Shown: positions 8,302-17,594 of the stretch, piece by piece
How positions within the stretch are numbered: position 1 is the stretch's first letter
How the letters are laid out: each line of letters begins with the position of its first letter
NCBI RefSeq assembly: GCF_015277775.1
Contig: NZ_CP063849.1
Location: 2,728,001-2,792,000, forward strand
Direction: 5' to 3'
Origin: Paludibaculum fermentans
GTDB taxonomy: Bacteria; Acidobacteriota; Terriglobia; Bryobacterales; Bryobacteraceae
DNA length: 64,000 bases
Made by a program: the position numbers and the translations under genes
Notes under the pieces: generated by a model
The model's database searches: none
Told to the model about the DNA's origin: nothing
Seen by the model: the letters and a program-made list of their open reading frames with translations, nothing else

Positions 8302-9582
8302 ATGTCAAAGCAGCAGTTTAGAATCCTGAGCATCTTGGTCTGTGCCTCCGCCCTGGCCGCCACGGCCCAACAGGAGGCAGCGCCCCCTGATCTCCGCTAT
8401 GCGATCGTCGTCACCCGGCACGGCGTGCGCGCCCCGAGTTGGACGCCCGCGCAGCTCAACCAGTATTCCGCCCAGCCCTGGCCGAAGTGGGATGTCCAGC
8501 CTTCGGAACTCACGCCCCACGGCTACCTGCTGATGCGGCAGTTCGGCGCCTACTACCGCGCCTACTTCGGAGCGCAGGGCCTGCTGCCCACGGAAGGCTG
8601 CGCGCACACCGCCAGCCTGGGCATCTGGGCGGACACCGATCAAAGAACCCTGGAAACCGGGCGTGCGCTCGCCGAGGGTCTGGCGCCCGGCTGCGGGCTC
8701 AAAACCGGTTCCGAAAGCAAAGACGCGCAGGACCCGCTCTTCAATCCGTTCGGCATGACGCCCGGCAAACCCGACCGCGAACTCGCCCTGGGCGCGGTGC
8801 TCGGCCGCATCGCCGGCAACCCGGCCGCCCTGCTGCAGGCCCACGCCCCGGCGTTCGCTGAGATGCAACACATCCTATCCGGCGCCGGCCGCCCCCGCTT
8901 GTCCCTCGATGAACCCATTACGGTGAAGGCGGGCAAAGGAGACAACGTCGTCGATGTGACAGGGGCGCTGCGCACCGCGTCCACGCTCACAGAGAATCTC
9001 CTGCTTGTCTACACCGATGGACGCACGGGATCCGACCTGGGATGGGGCCGGCTCAACGCCGATAATCTCCAGCAGGTGCTCACCCTGCATACCGCCTATG
9101 CGGACTTGGCTCGCAGAACACCCTACCTCGCCAGCATTCGCGGCTCCAACCTGCTCTTCCATATCGCCGCATCGCTGCAGCAGGCCGCCGACGCGAAGCC
9201 GGTCCAGGGCGCGTTGGGCAGTGCACACGCCAGGGTCCTCTTCCTGGTCGGCCACGACACGAATCTCTCCAACTTATCCGGACTGCTGCGCCTGAACTGG
9301 GTCCTGCCCGGCTACGCGCCGGACGACACGCCCCCCGGTGGAGCGCTGGTCTTTGAGCTGCGCCGACGGGGCAACGAGCCGGCCCGTGTGCGGGTCTTCT
9401 ACACCGTGCAGAGCCTCGACCAGATGCACGCGGCTCAGCCGCTGACCCTCCAATCTCCGCCGCTGCGCGCGCCTTTATTCCTTCCCGGCTGCAGCACAGC
9501 AGGCGAAGGCTACGAGTGCTCCTGGACAGCGTTCCGCCGCCTGGCGGAAGCAGCCATCGATCCACAGTTTGTGGTGCGCTGA
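8302..9582 (+). CDS. Histidine acid phosphatase (phytase-like)
   Basis: This secreted phosphatase has 427 residues and a signal peptide (1-23, ending ATAQQ). The catalytic RHGVRAP motif is at residues 39-45, and the second catalytic element, VGHDTNLSNL, is near residue 317. This is the branch-2 histidine phosphatase layout of AppA or glucose-1-phosphatase, periplasmic enzymes that strip phosphate from phytate or sugar phosphates. The ATG at 8302 has GGAG 5-6 nt upstream and starts the signal peptide, so the longer upstream extension was rejected. It is convergent with the TonB receptor gene, 9 nt away. Confidence 0.92.
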   Translation: MSKQQFRILSILVCASALAATAQQEAAPPDLRYAIVVTRHGVRAPSWTPAQLNQYSAQPWPKWDVQPSELTPHGYLLMRQFGAYYRAYFGAQGLLPTEGCAHTASLGIWADTDQRTLETGRALAEGLAPGCGLKTGSESKDAQDPLFNPFGMTPGKPDRELALGAVLGRIAGNPAALLQAHAPAFAEMQHILSGAGRPRLSLDEPITVKAGKGDNVVDVTGALRTASTLTENLLLVYTDGRTGSDLGWGRLNADNLQQVLTLHTAYADLARRTPYLASIRGSNLLFHIAASLQQAADAKPVQGALGSAHARVLFLVGHDTNLSNLSGLLRLNWVLPGYAPDDTPPGGALVFELRRRGNEPARVRVFYTVQSLDQMHAAQPLTLQSPPLRAPLFLPGCSTAGEGYECSWTAFRRLAEAAIDPQFVVR

Positions 9583-9591
9583 GGCCGCGAA

Positions 9592-12306
9592 TCAGAAGTT
9601 GATCTTCAAGCCGGCGATGGCCCAGATCTTGTACCGCTCCTCCTGGATCGGACGATTCGAGTCCGTGCCCAGGTATACCCGGTAAGGTTCGTTGCCCAGG
9701 TTGAGCAGATCGATGAACACCCGCAGGTGCTTGGTCAACCGCTGGCTCACGGAGAAGTCGATCTCCAGCCGGTTGTCCAGCCAGTTGTCATCCTTGGCCG
9801 TGCCGCCTACGGCAAACAGGTATTGCCCCTGGTAGTTGAAGGAAACACGCGTCGACAGCCCCTTCTTCTCGTAGGAGAGGGAGGCGTTGCCCATGTGCTT
9901 CGCCTGGCCCGGCAGCACGAAGTTGCCGCGGGGCAGCGTCGCGCTGGAGTGGACGTAGGTGTAGTTGGCATAGACCCCGAACCCGTTCAGCGCGCCCGGC
10001 AGGAAATCCAGCCGCCTCACCAGCGAAGTCTCGAATCCATACAGGTTCGCCGTGTCGCCATTGATCGGCTGGCTGACACGATAGATGTCGCCGCCAATCG
10101 TCTGCTGCAGCGTCGTGTTGTAGATGTAGTTGCCCAGGTTCTTATAGAAGAACCCCGCTGACGCGACGCCCACCGTCTTGAAGTAGTGTTCGAGGGACAG
10201 ATCCACGTTGTTGGACGTCGTCACCTTCAGGTCGGAGTTGCCGCGGGAGATGGTCAGGGCCGAGGGATCCTGCAGCACAAACGGAGCCAGGTCGTTGTAG
10301 TTGGGCCGGGCCAGGGTCCGCGAGAACGAGGCGCGCAGCACGGTGTCCGTGGCAACCTCATGGCGCAGATGCAGGCCCGGCAGCACGTTCAGGTAGGTCC
10401 TGTTGCCGCTGGCCAGCGTGCGGGATTGCACCTTGCCGGTCGAATCCAACTGATACACAGGAGCCCCGTAGGCGACGTCGGAGAGTTCAAACCGGACGCC
10501 CGGAACCAGCGTCGTGCGCTCGCCGATCTGGATCTCTTCCATTGCGTAGGCGCCCGTTACCCGCTCGTGGGCCGTATAGTTGCCCGCATCTCCAGTGGCC
10601 CCGATCGTGTCCACCAGCGTCCCGCCGTGGCTCAGCCCGCGCAGCTTGTCCTTGTCGGGAAACAGCGTGCCAAAGCCCGAATAGCGCCCGCCCAGGAAAT
10701 TGTCGGCAGGCGCGTAGCTGCCGCTGGCGTAATCCGTCAGCTTCAGGGTGACCCCCTTCGCCGGCGTCTGCGTGAGAGTATCGACTTCGCGGGACCGGTC
10801 CGCGTCTCGCACCTTGAACCCGAACTTCAGCACCGCGCCCGTGAAGCCGCCAAAGCGTGTCGGCGCCATCACGTCCACTCCGCCGGAGGCGTTGCGCTCC
10901 CGGCCGCGATCGTTCTGGATGGCCGCCTGGATGAAGTTGAAATTCGCCAGGTTCTCATTCTGTGGATTCGCCTGGATGTTGTTGGGATCGATGGAAGTCG
11001 CAGTCACGTTCGGGGCGAAGGTGACGCCGGTTTGACGGAAGGTCCCTTCCAGCCGGTAGGGCGTATCCAGGTTCGCCTTGGAGTAAGCGGTGCGGTACGA
11101 GAGGAACCACCCGTTCGGCAGTACGTGGTTGCCGCCTCCGCTGATCGCCAGTTGCGTGGAATCGTGGTAGCGGTCGCGCAGCAACCGCTCCAGGCGGCCG
11201 CTGCTCACAATCTGGCGATAGCGGTGCCGCTGTTCACTGTCTTCATACTCTGTCCGCAATCCACGCACGAACAAGGTGGAGTTCGCGTTCGGACGGAAGT
11301 CCAGGTCACCCGTGCCGCCCACTCGGGTCCTGGTCAGCGTGTAGTCGCGCAGATCCAGGCCGGCCAACGCCGAGTTGTTGTAGCTGGGCTCCAGATCCTG
11401 CGACCCGCGATTGTTCTGGTAGAAATTGGCCGAACCGATGAACCCCAGCTTCTGGTGCATCAGGCGCTGGCCGTAGGTGCCGTTATAGTCCTTGATGTCC
11501 TGCCCCACCAGCGTGTTGAAGCCCGAAGCGATCGTCAGGCCCACCTGAGGCACCGCCGGAGCGCGCTTCGTCACCAGATTCACTCGCCCGCCAATTGAGT
11601 CCGCCTCCATGTCCGGCGTCAGGACTTTCGTGACCTCAATCGCACCCATCAGGTCCGCCGGAATCGTGTCCAGGGGAATCTGCCGGGTCGTGTTCTCGGT
11701 CGTGCCGATCCGCTCACCGTTGATGGTCGTGGCGCTCAGTCGGGGCTCCGTCCCGCGGATCAACACGTAGCGGCCTTCCCCCTGGTCCCTCTGCACAATG
11801 ATGCCGGGAATACGCTGAGTTGCCTCGGCGGCATTGGGGTCGGGGAAACTGCCGATCTGGTCCGCGGCCACAACGTTCACCAGGTTAAGCGAGTTCTTCT
11901 GATCGTTCAGCGCGCGCGCCTGGCCCTCCAGGATCGGCTCCCCCACCACGGTCATCGAGCTCTTCATCGTCGCGCCCAGCGCCACATTCAGATTCTCGGT
12001 CCGGCCCGCGGCAACAGTCACTTCCTCCGTCTTGCTGTCCAGCCCGAGGTAGGTCACCGTGACCTTGATCTTGCCCGCGGGGATCCCCAGCAGTGCATAC
12101 TGTCCGGATTCATCGGTGGTGGTCTTGATGGACCGCCCCTCAATCGCCACATCCGCTCCCGCCAGGGCGGTGCCTCTCGACTGTTCAGTGACCGTCCCGG
12201 CGATACTGCCGGTTTGTGCGTTGGCGGGCTGCCCGGCTGCTGCAAGTGCGGCGCCAAGGCAGAGGAGAAGTTTGAGGCAACTGGGAGCGAGTGAACGGAG
12301 AAACAT
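9592..12306 (-). CDS. TonB-dependent receptor with carboxypeptidase-regulatory-like domain
   Basis: This outer-membrane active transporter has 904 residues. In order it shows a signal peptide (1-30), a CarboxypepD_reg-like domain (about 32-110, GTVTEQSRGTALAGADVAIE), the plug and the beta-barrel. The plug carries PNAAEATQRIPGIIVQRDQG, a GRYVLIRG segment and VLTPDMEADSIGGRVNLVTK, which are hallmarks of the proteobacterial Xanthomonas/Caulobacter receptor class. The last residue is Phe, as expected for barrel assembly. It differs from the long Oar-like receptors common in Acidobacteriota. Proximity to phosphatases and a Pho-box-like repeat upstream suggest an organophosphate substrate, but this is inference. 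Confidence 0.95.
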   Translation of the reverse strand: MFLRSLAPSCLKLLLCLGAALAAAGQPANAQTGSIAGTVTEQSRGTALAGADVAIEGRSIKTTTDESGQYALLGIPAGKIKVTVTYLGLDSKTEEVTVAAGRTENLNVALGATMKSSMTVVGEPILEGQARALNDQKNSLNLVNVVAADQIGSFPDPNAAEATQRIPGIIVQRDQGEGRYVLIRGTEPRLSATTINGERIGTTENTTRQIPLDTIPADLMGAIEVTKVLTPDMEADSIGGRVNLVTKRAPAVPQVGLTIASGFNTLVGQDIKDYNGTYGQRLMHQKLGFIGSANFYQNNRGSQDLEPSYNNSALAGLDLRDYTLTRTRVGGTGDLDFRPNANSTLFVRGLRTEYEDSEQRHRYRQIVSSGRLERLLRDRYHDSTQLAISGGGNHVLPNGWFLSYRTAYSKANLDTPYRLEGTFRQTGVTFAPNVTATSIDPNNIQANPQNENLANFNFIQAAIQNDRGRERNASGGVDVMAPTRFGGFTGAVLKFGFKVRDADRSREVDTLTQTPAKGVTLKLTDYASGSYAPADNFLGGRYSGFGTLFPDKDKLRGLSHGGTLVDTIGATGDAGNYTAHERVTGAYAMEEIQIGERTTLVPGVRFELSDVAYGAPVYQLDSTGKVQSRTLASGNRTYLNVLPGLHLRHEVATDTVLRASFSRTLARPNYNDLAPFVLQDPSALTISRGNSDLKVTTSNNVDLSLEHYFKTVGVASAGFFYKNLGNYIYNTTLQQTIGGDIYRVSQPINGDTANLYGFETSLVRRLDFLPGALNGFGVYANYTYVHSSATLPRGNFVLPGQAKHMGNASLSYEKKGLSTRVSFNYQGQYLFAVGGTAKDDNWLDNRLEIDFSVSQRLTKHLRVFIDLLNLGNEPYRVYLGTDSNRPIQEERYKIWAIAGLKINF

Positions 12307-12815
12307 GACACTTCATTGGAATCGGGAAGCCATTACACATCGATTACAATGAGACTGCCGAGCTATGAAAAAAATATCCTCATCTGATTAGAAAGTAGCG
12401 GCCAGCTCGGGTTTTGCCAGTTGACTAAGCTGCATTAATCTCTGATGCATCGTTCGATAGGAAAAGTGGAACGCAATGCAATATTCGGCCAATGATCGCG
12501 GGCTACGCACGCTGTGGGCAAACATCCGCCGGGGCGTCTCTACGGGTGTTGCGACCTTCGAGGCTGGTGCGAATCAGTATCCTGGACACATGGGTCATGC
12601 CGTCAGCCTGACGCAATCGCCGCAAATAACTGACCTGGGCCAAATGGTCGCCAGACATTCACTGAATGTTCTCAATTTCGTAACTTTATGGGATTACCTT
12701 GAATCACGCAGCGCAAGAGCAATTCACTTCTTGTGCGTCGCCCTGTCAGGGAGCTTCCGCCAGTTGAGGGATCCTCAACGGCGCAATCCTCTCGTCCCCA
12801 CTACGGCGGAAAGCG
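12307..12815. other. Divergent intergenic region (about 510 bp)
   Basis: It separates the minus-strand receptor from the plus-strand M20 peptidase. It contains AT-rich DNA near 12364-12400 and the Pho-box-like repeat. A 115-codon plus frame (12476-12823) has mixed codon use and no family resemblance, and is not called. Confidence 0.5.
12332..12349 (-). promoter_or_regulatory. Pho-box-like direct repeat upstream of TonB receptor
   Basis: On the minus strand the bases read TTGTAAT-CGAT-GTGTAAT, two 7-mers with an 11-bp period, 26-43 nt before the start codon. The PhoB box is a 7-4-7 repeat of CTGTCAT; each half matches it at five of seven positions. A neighbouring phosphate gene set makes a PhoB-type operator plausible, but no -10 element was confirmed. 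Confidence 0.35.
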
Positions 12816-14282
12816 GTGACTAAGCGAATCGGCCTCCTCGGCGTCCCGGTCGTGTGTGCCGTTCTGGCCCTGGCCATCGGCCGGACGGCCTTGCTCAAGT
12901 CCAGGCAGGTTCGGCCGGCCGGAACACCCGCGCTCACGACGCTCGACACTTCTTCGGCGCCCGCCCATCTCGCTGGAGCCATCCGCATTCCCACGATTTC
13001 CTTCGACGATCCCGCCAAGATCGACGGCAGCCAACTCCTGCGGCTCCATCGCTACTTGCGCGAGACCTATCCCAGGACCCACGCAGCTCTGTCCGTCGAA
13101 GTGGTCAACCAGTACAGCCTGCTCTACCGCTGGGACGGGGCCTCGCCGGACGCGCCCCCGATCCTCCTGCTGGGGCATCTGGACGTAGTGCCTGCCGGAG
13201 AGGGCGGGCCCTCACACGGGTGGTCTGTCCCTCCGTTCGAAGGCCGGATCCAGGATGGCGTGGTCTGGGGGCGCGGCGCCCTCGACGACAAAGTGAACAT
13301 CATCGGGATTCTCGAGGCGGCGGAGTTGTTGCTGGCCCGAGGTTTCAAACCTCGTCGAACCGTCTACTTCGCCTTTGGCCATGACGAGGAACTGACAGGC
13401 ACCGGCGCACAGGCCATCGCTACCTTGTTGCGGACCCGCGGCGTCCGGCCGGAATTGGTCCTGGACGAGGGCGGTCTCCTGGCGAGCGGACTCCTGCCCG
13501 GCGTCGCTGCGCCGGTCGCGGCGGTAGCCATTGGCGAGAAAGGCTATCTCGACCTGGAACTGCTGGTGGAAGGGGAGGGCGGCCACTCCAGTGCTCCTTC
13601 CGCCCACACCACGGTGGGCATCCTGAGCCAGGCCATCACGCGGCTCGAGGCTCATCCACTGCCTGCCCGTCTGTCGGGTGCGGCGCGCCAGACCTTCGAC
13701 TACGCCGCGCCTGAGATGTCCTTCCCCATGCGCTTCATCATGGGCAACTTATGGCTGACGAGTCCGCTGGTGACCAGCATCATGAAGAACAATCCGTCCA
13801 GCGCCGCTCAACTGCGGACCACCGGAGCCGCCACCGTCATCGAAGGCAGCCCTAAGCCGAACATGCTGCCACAGCGCGCCCGGGCCGTTGTGAACTTCAG
13901 GCTTCTCCCCGGAGACTCCGCCGGCATGGTGCTGCAGCACGTGTCTGATGTCGTTGCCGACCCAAGGGTGAAGCTCCGCATTCTCGAAAGCCACGAGGCG
14001 CCGCCATTGGCCGATCCCGCTGACCCGGCGGCGAAGCTGCTGCAGGCTTCCCTCGGCCGGGTCTATCCGGAAGCAGTCTTTGTGCCTGTGCTGTCCAGCG
14101 GGTCTACTGACGCACGGCACTACCAGGCCCTCACCCGGAATCTCCTGCGGTTCAGCCCGATTCCCGCCACGGGCGAGACCCTGCAGCAGATGCACGGCAC
14201 CAATGAGCGGATTCCGGCGGCCGATTTCCGGCGCGCCGTCCAGTTCTACGCGCAATTCATCCAGGATGCCGGTGCCTATTAG
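12816..14282 (+). CDS. M20-family metallopeptidase, membrane-anchored or secreted
   Basis: This zinc-dependent amidohydrolase or carboxypeptidase has 488 residues. A hydrophobic N-terminal segment (about 5-25) acts as signal or anchor. M20 motifs are LLGHLDVVP, WGRGALDDK, FAFGHDEELTGTG (the catalytic Glu pair), a dimerisation domain around GEGGHSSAPS, and the late MHGTNERIP histidine. The long N-terminal segment and motif spacing resemble PM20D1-type N-acyl-amino-acid hydrolases. The start is a GTG preceded by a purine-rich GGCGGAAAG. It is not evidently in an operon; the convergent esterase gene begins 82 bp on. Confidence 0.92.
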   Translation: MTKRIGLLGVPVVCAVLALAIGRTALLKSRQVRPAGTPALTTLDTSSAPAHLAGAIRIPTISFDDPAKIDGSQLLRLHRYLRETYPRTHAALSVEVVNQYSLLYRWDGASPDAPPILLLGHLDVVPAGEGGPSHGWSVPPFEGRIQDGVVWGRGALDDKVNIIGILEAAELLLARGFKPRRTVYFAFGHDEELTGTGAQAIATLLRTRGVRPELVLDEGGLLASGLLPGVAAPVAAVAIGEKGYLDLELLVEGEGGHSSAPSAHTTVGILSQAITRLEAHPLPARLSGAARQTFDYAAPEMSFPMRFIMGNLWLTSPLVTSIMKNNPSSAAQLRTTGAATVIEGSPKPNMLPQRARAVVNFRLLPGDSAGMVLQHVSDVVADPRVKLRILESHEAPPLADPADPAAKLLQASLGRVYPEAVFVPVLSSGSTDARHYQALTRNLLRFSPIPATGETLQQMHGTNERIPAADFRRAVQFYAQFIQDAGAY

Positions 14283-14363
14283 GAAAGTGCGGGGCAGGCT
14301 GGCGTGGCCCAACACGGCGCAGGCACGGGCTCGCCTGCAGTCCACGGGGCATCGCATGAGCTG

Positions 14364-15092
14364 TCAGATATAGAGCGGAACCATCTGCCGCCAGTATCGC
14401 GCCCGGTGCGCCTCACCATTCCAAACCTCCAGTTGATGCGAAACGCCCTTGCCCCACAGGTCCCGGCTCAGCGCCTGATTGCTGGAGTAGAACGGATCCG
14501 CGTCACCCACAGCCAGCACGATCTCAACGCGCCGCAGCCGATGGATATAGGCCTGATCCGTGAGATTGGGCAGGAAGTGATTCGGTGTGTGGAAGTAGAT
14601 GTCTTCGTCGTAGTAGCCGTCGAACAGATCAGGGAACGTGCCCGCGGGTTTGGTGAGATCGTAGCGTCCGCTTAGGGCGACGACCTTGCCGAAGAGCTCC
14701 GGATGGCGGAAGGCGATGTTGATGGCGTGGTACGCGCCGACGCTGCAACCATGCCCGATCAGGAACGGCGACGGGTTGCGCCACTGCGTGAAGGGCACCA
14801 CCTCGCGGAGGATGTACTCCTCATACTGCTTGTGTCTGGCGATGCGAGTCGGTGGAGGGGACCAGCGGCCATACAGACTCTCCGAGTCGATGCTATCTAC
14901 GCAGAAAAGCTGCAGCCAGCCGTTGGAGAGGTGATGCTGCAACGCAGCGACGAGCCCCCAGTTCTCATAGTCGAAGAACCGGCCCTCCCTGGTTGGGAAG
15001 ATCAGCACCCGGGCGCCCGCATGGCCGAAAACCAGCAACTCCATCTCGCGCTGGAGCCGCGTGCTGAACCATTTGTGATACTCCCGGTTCAT
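14364..15092 (-). CDS. Esterase-family alpha/beta hydrolase
   Basis: This 242-residue protein follows the esterase-D-like alpha/beta fold without a signal peptide. The nucleophile elbow is IGHGCSVGAYHA. A candidate acid is in VGDADPFY, and the final histidine in WNGEAHRARYW. The family is grouped with cytoplasmic COG4947-type esterases; the substrate is unknown. It lies 37 nt downstream of the SGNH hydrolase gene on the same strand, so co-transcription is likely. Confidence 0.85.
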   Translation of the reverse strand: MNREYHKWFSTRLQREMELLVFGHAGARVLIFPTREGRFFDYENWGLVAALQHHLSNGWLQLFCVDSIDSESLYGRWSPPPTRIARHKQYEEYILREVVPFTQWRNPSPFLIGHGCSVGAYHAINIAFRHPELFGKVVALSGRYDLTKPAGTFPDLFDGYYDEDIYFHTPNHFLPNLTDQAYIHRLRRVEIVLAVGDADPFYSSNQALSRDLWGKGVSHQLEVWNGEAHRARYWRQMVPLYI

Positions 15093-15129
15093 CCCCGGAC
15101 CAGGGTAGTTGGTCCGTATGAATCGGCTG

Positions 15130-15735
15130 CTAGCCCCTGGTGAATATCCTGTGGCGGTATGGTTCGAGCACCTCCAGCCACAACAGATACCCGGCGCGGT
15201 TCATGTGAAGTCCGTCTTCCAGGAACAACTCGCGGCGCGGAACGCCTTTGCTGTCCAGCATCGGTGGAAAGACATCGATCATATAGGCGTCAGGAATCCG
15301 CTCAATCTCCTCGCGTATCCAGGCATTCGTCAGCCGGATCCGGTCCAGGATGTCGACCCGCGCCGGACTGGGCTTAATCGAAATAAACCCGAACGGCATC
15401 CCTCGGGCCAACCGCGCTACTTTGCCCGCAAGCTCCACGAAGGATTGCAGCACCTCTTCCGGCTTGCGGCCGTCTCCAAGATCGTTGTCTCCCGCATACA
15501 CGACCAGGGACGCAGGGTCCAGCGGCGTGATCAGCCGGTCAAAGAAATGGACACACGCCGCCAGGGTGGAGCCCCCAAATGCCAGGTTCAGCGTGTCAGG
15601 CTCTCCCAGATCAGACGCGAGTGAGTCCCAAAGCCGGAGACTGGAACTGCCATAAAAGACTACTGGATGCAGGGGTGAGCGCTGGGGCTTTCTCGCTTGT
15701 TCCAGCGCCCGCACTTCGGCTTCATACCATTCCAT
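15130..15735 (-). CDS. SGNH/GDSL-family hydrolase
   Basis: This 201-residue serine esterase has no signal peptide. Block I is VVFYGSSSLRLWDS with the nucleophile Ser. Block II is LAFGGSTLA, block III is VVYAGDNDLGDG, and block V is LFLEDGLHMNRAGY with catalytic Asp and His. Such enzymes deacylate lipids, carbohydrates or peptides; the substrate cannot be read from the sequence. Its start overlaps the end of a small upstream frame by 14 nt, and the esterase gene follows. Confidence 0.9.
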   Translation of the reverse strand: MEWYEAEVRALEQARKPQRSPLHPVVFYGSSSLRLWDSLASDLGEPDTLNLAFGGSTLAACVHFFDRLITPLDPASLVVYAGDNDLGDGRKPEEVLQSFVELAGKVARLARGMPFGFISIKPSPARVDILDRIRLTNAWIREEIERIPDAYMIDVFPPMLDSKGVPRRELFLEDGLHMNRAGYLLWLEVLEPYRHRIFTRG

Positions 15736-15937
15736 GGACTTTCCACTCTAGCAATGCGCGGACCTCAGCCACGCGCAGGCCACCGGAGGCCAGGCGGCCC
15801 TCCTTGCGGCCATGGGTGCCCAGGATGGGGCGGGGATCCTGGGCATCGACGGCGTTTGCGGCCAAGCGAGCCAGGTAGTCCACGAGGAGCCAGTCCTGCA
15901 GGGAAGAAAGGGGGGAGAACGGGTCGTTCCCGATCAC
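15722..15937 (-). CDS. Small hypothetical protein upstream of SGNH hydrolase
   Basis: A 71-codon frame starting at GTG 15937 has strong G/C preference at third positions across nearly its whole length, like neighbouring real genes. It ends 14 nt inside the SGNH hydrolase gene, which suggests coupling. The product (WLLVDYLARLAANAVDAQDP near the start, GRKEGRLASGGLRVAEVRAL later) is not recognised and has no membrane segment. It may be the 3' remnant of a longer gene, since an in-frame stop lies five codons upstream of the GTG. Confidence 0.45.
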   Translation of the reverse strand: MIGNDPFSPLSSLQDWLLVDYLARLAANAVDAQDPRPILGTHGRKEGRLASGGLRVAEVRALLEWKVHGMV

Positions 15938-16079
15938 AGGTCCGGAATCCGTTTATTGAGGGATCGGACTTGGCTGCGGATAGGTGGGGTTCAATGCAAA
16001 TATCGGCCTGCTCGAAATCCTCATCGGGCCGCCCGGCGGTGTTCAGGATGGACCTCCGCGCCCCATCGCGCCTGCCCGG

Positions 16080-16113
16080 GGAAAACAAACGGGGCTGATC
16101 GCTCAGCCCCGTT
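16080..16113 (-). terminator. Rho-independent terminator of the PEP-CTERM gene
   Basis: Read on the minus strand, an 11-bp perfect stem (16088-16098 with 16103-16113) closes a GCGA tetraloop. It is followed at once by TGTTTTCC. It lies about 55 bp past the stop codon of the metalloprotease gene. This is the clearest intrinsic terminator in the window. Confidence 0.85.
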
Positions 16114-16165
16114 CATTCACATTGAACCCTTCACGCTGGCTCATCCCTGGCAGAGCCGGGGATCT

Positions 16166-17179
16166 TTACTGGTTGCCACGCCGCCGGCGCGCGATCACGA
16201 GGAACACACCGCCCAGCCCGAGCATCGCGAACGTGCTGGGTTCCGGTACCGCCGAGGGTGCCACGTTATAACCGATGGCATCCAGGAACGTCTCCTCGGC
16301 CAGGCCGTTGTTCAGCCGGATATCGGGGGTACTGAACGCGTCCTGCACGCTCGGAGACGGCGAACCGTTGAAGTCTTGCCGGTCGCCGCCATCACTGACG
16401 TTATAATTCGCTAGCAGCGTAACCCCATTATTGATCGAGAAATAGGCTGGTTGATTCGGATCGGAAGTGAAAGTGCGCACCCCCGGTGCGGAGAAGCGGA
16501 ACAGGTCGGCGGTCTGGATCGGGCCGGAGGGGACAGTCACCGGACTGTTCGGCACTCCATTCAGGGCGGTCAAAAAGCCCATCACTTCGTTGAGTTCATG
16601 ATAAGTGACCTGAAGCAGATCATAGGACCCCGGAATCATTGCGCCGGACCGGTCAAGGGTCATCAAGCCCACATTGAGATCGACACTGGCGTCCCACGGC
16701 ACGGCAAGATTGCCTTCGGAGAATCCCAACGCTCGAAGCAGCGGCAGGGAAAGGTCCATGTCGGTATTACCGTTTACGGGGTTGGCGGCCGTCCCGGGCA
16801 GCGTGCTCAGCACGGTCGCGTCGTTGGCCGACGTACCCGTACTGGCCAAAGCGGAACGGTAAGCAGCGTAGGTGATGGTGTTGCTGTAGGAGTTTGTGGT
16901 GCCCAGGCCCGTCGTCCCTGCATGGAACTCGATATTCACCGTCACCGCATTCGGGCTTTGGAACTTCGTCGAATAGTAATTCAGGGCGGTGTTGATTGTG
17001 GACTGAAACTTGCCATAATCCCCCGCGCTCAATCCGGCATCGTTGAAGTAGGCCGCATTCCAACTGATGGCGGCTCCGGCGGCAGGCGCGGCGAGCGCGC
17101 AACTCAAAACCGCCAAGGAAATCATCAAGCGCACTCTTCCGGCCCGATGAAAGGCTTCCTGCCGGTTAGGCAGCTGCAT
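16166..17179 (-). CDS. PEP-CTERM metalloprotease (NF038122-like)
   Basis: The product is a secreted protein of 337 residues. It has a signal peptide (about 1-38, ending APAAGA) and a presumed zinc-protease core with TYHELNEVMGFL, a HExxE variant of the usual HExxH. The C-terminal sorting signal is VPEPSTFAMLGLGGVFLVI followed by ARRRRGNQ. The PEP-CTERM tail is recognised by an exosortase that must be encoded elsewhere. The ATG at 17179 was preferred over 17308 because GGAG lies 8 nt upstream and the extra residues look non-coding. A strong terminator follows. Family assignment is from memory of the fold and motif; activity is not certain. Confidence 0.88.
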   Translation of the reverse strand: MQLPNRQEAFHRAGRVRLMISLAVLSCALAAPAAGAAISWNAAYFNDAGLSAGDYGKFQSTINTALNYYSTKFQSPNAVTVNIEFHAGTTGLGTTNSYSNTITYAAYRSALASTGTSANDATVLSTLPGTAANPVNGNTDMDLSLPLLRALGFSEGNLAVPWDASVDLNVGLMTLDRSGAMIPGSYDLLQVTYHELNEVMGFLTALNGVPNSPVTVPSGPIQTADLFRFSAPGVRTFTSDPNQPAYFSINNGVTLLANYNVSDGGDRQDFNGSPSPSVQDAFSTPDIRLNNGLAEETFLDAIGYNVAPSAVPEPSTFAMLGLGGVFLVIARRRRGNQ

Positions 17180-17594
17180 ATTGGTCACTCCGATACAAAA
17201 GTGTAAACGGGTGTGCGTAAACATCGGCGCACTGCCCGTCACGCCATTGTACACGCTGTCGTACATTTGGGGGTTCTCTTGCGGAACTCTAAATTGAATC
17301 CCGAGCAAATCTTTCGATAACTTGCAAGAATCGAGCCCGCCGGATTTGAATCGGTTCGGTCAATGGAATGGTGTTGGGGCATTGGAGGTGGCCTGACTCG
17401 GGGTATTGGGGACGGCCGGACTCGGCCCCCCGCCAGTTGTCCGCTCGTGATCCAGGCCATTTCTGCCATGTTTCCTGCCATTGGTCAGATGGTGATCGGC
17501 GATGCCGTACCAATCTGAACCTGCCACCAAGACGCGCGCCAGCCTGCGCTTGTCGTCCTGCTGGTGTCGGGTAGGCTCCTTCCGCGCCTGTCGG

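Noticed and set aside
10186-11598. 470-codon plus frame antisense to the TonB receptor
   Set aside because: Shadow of the receptor gene; Val/Gln/Arg-rich with no recognisable domain.
12476-12823. 115-codon plus frame before the M20 gene
   Set aside because: Mixed third-position composition, no homologue recognised, runs into the M20 start. Treated as promoter region.
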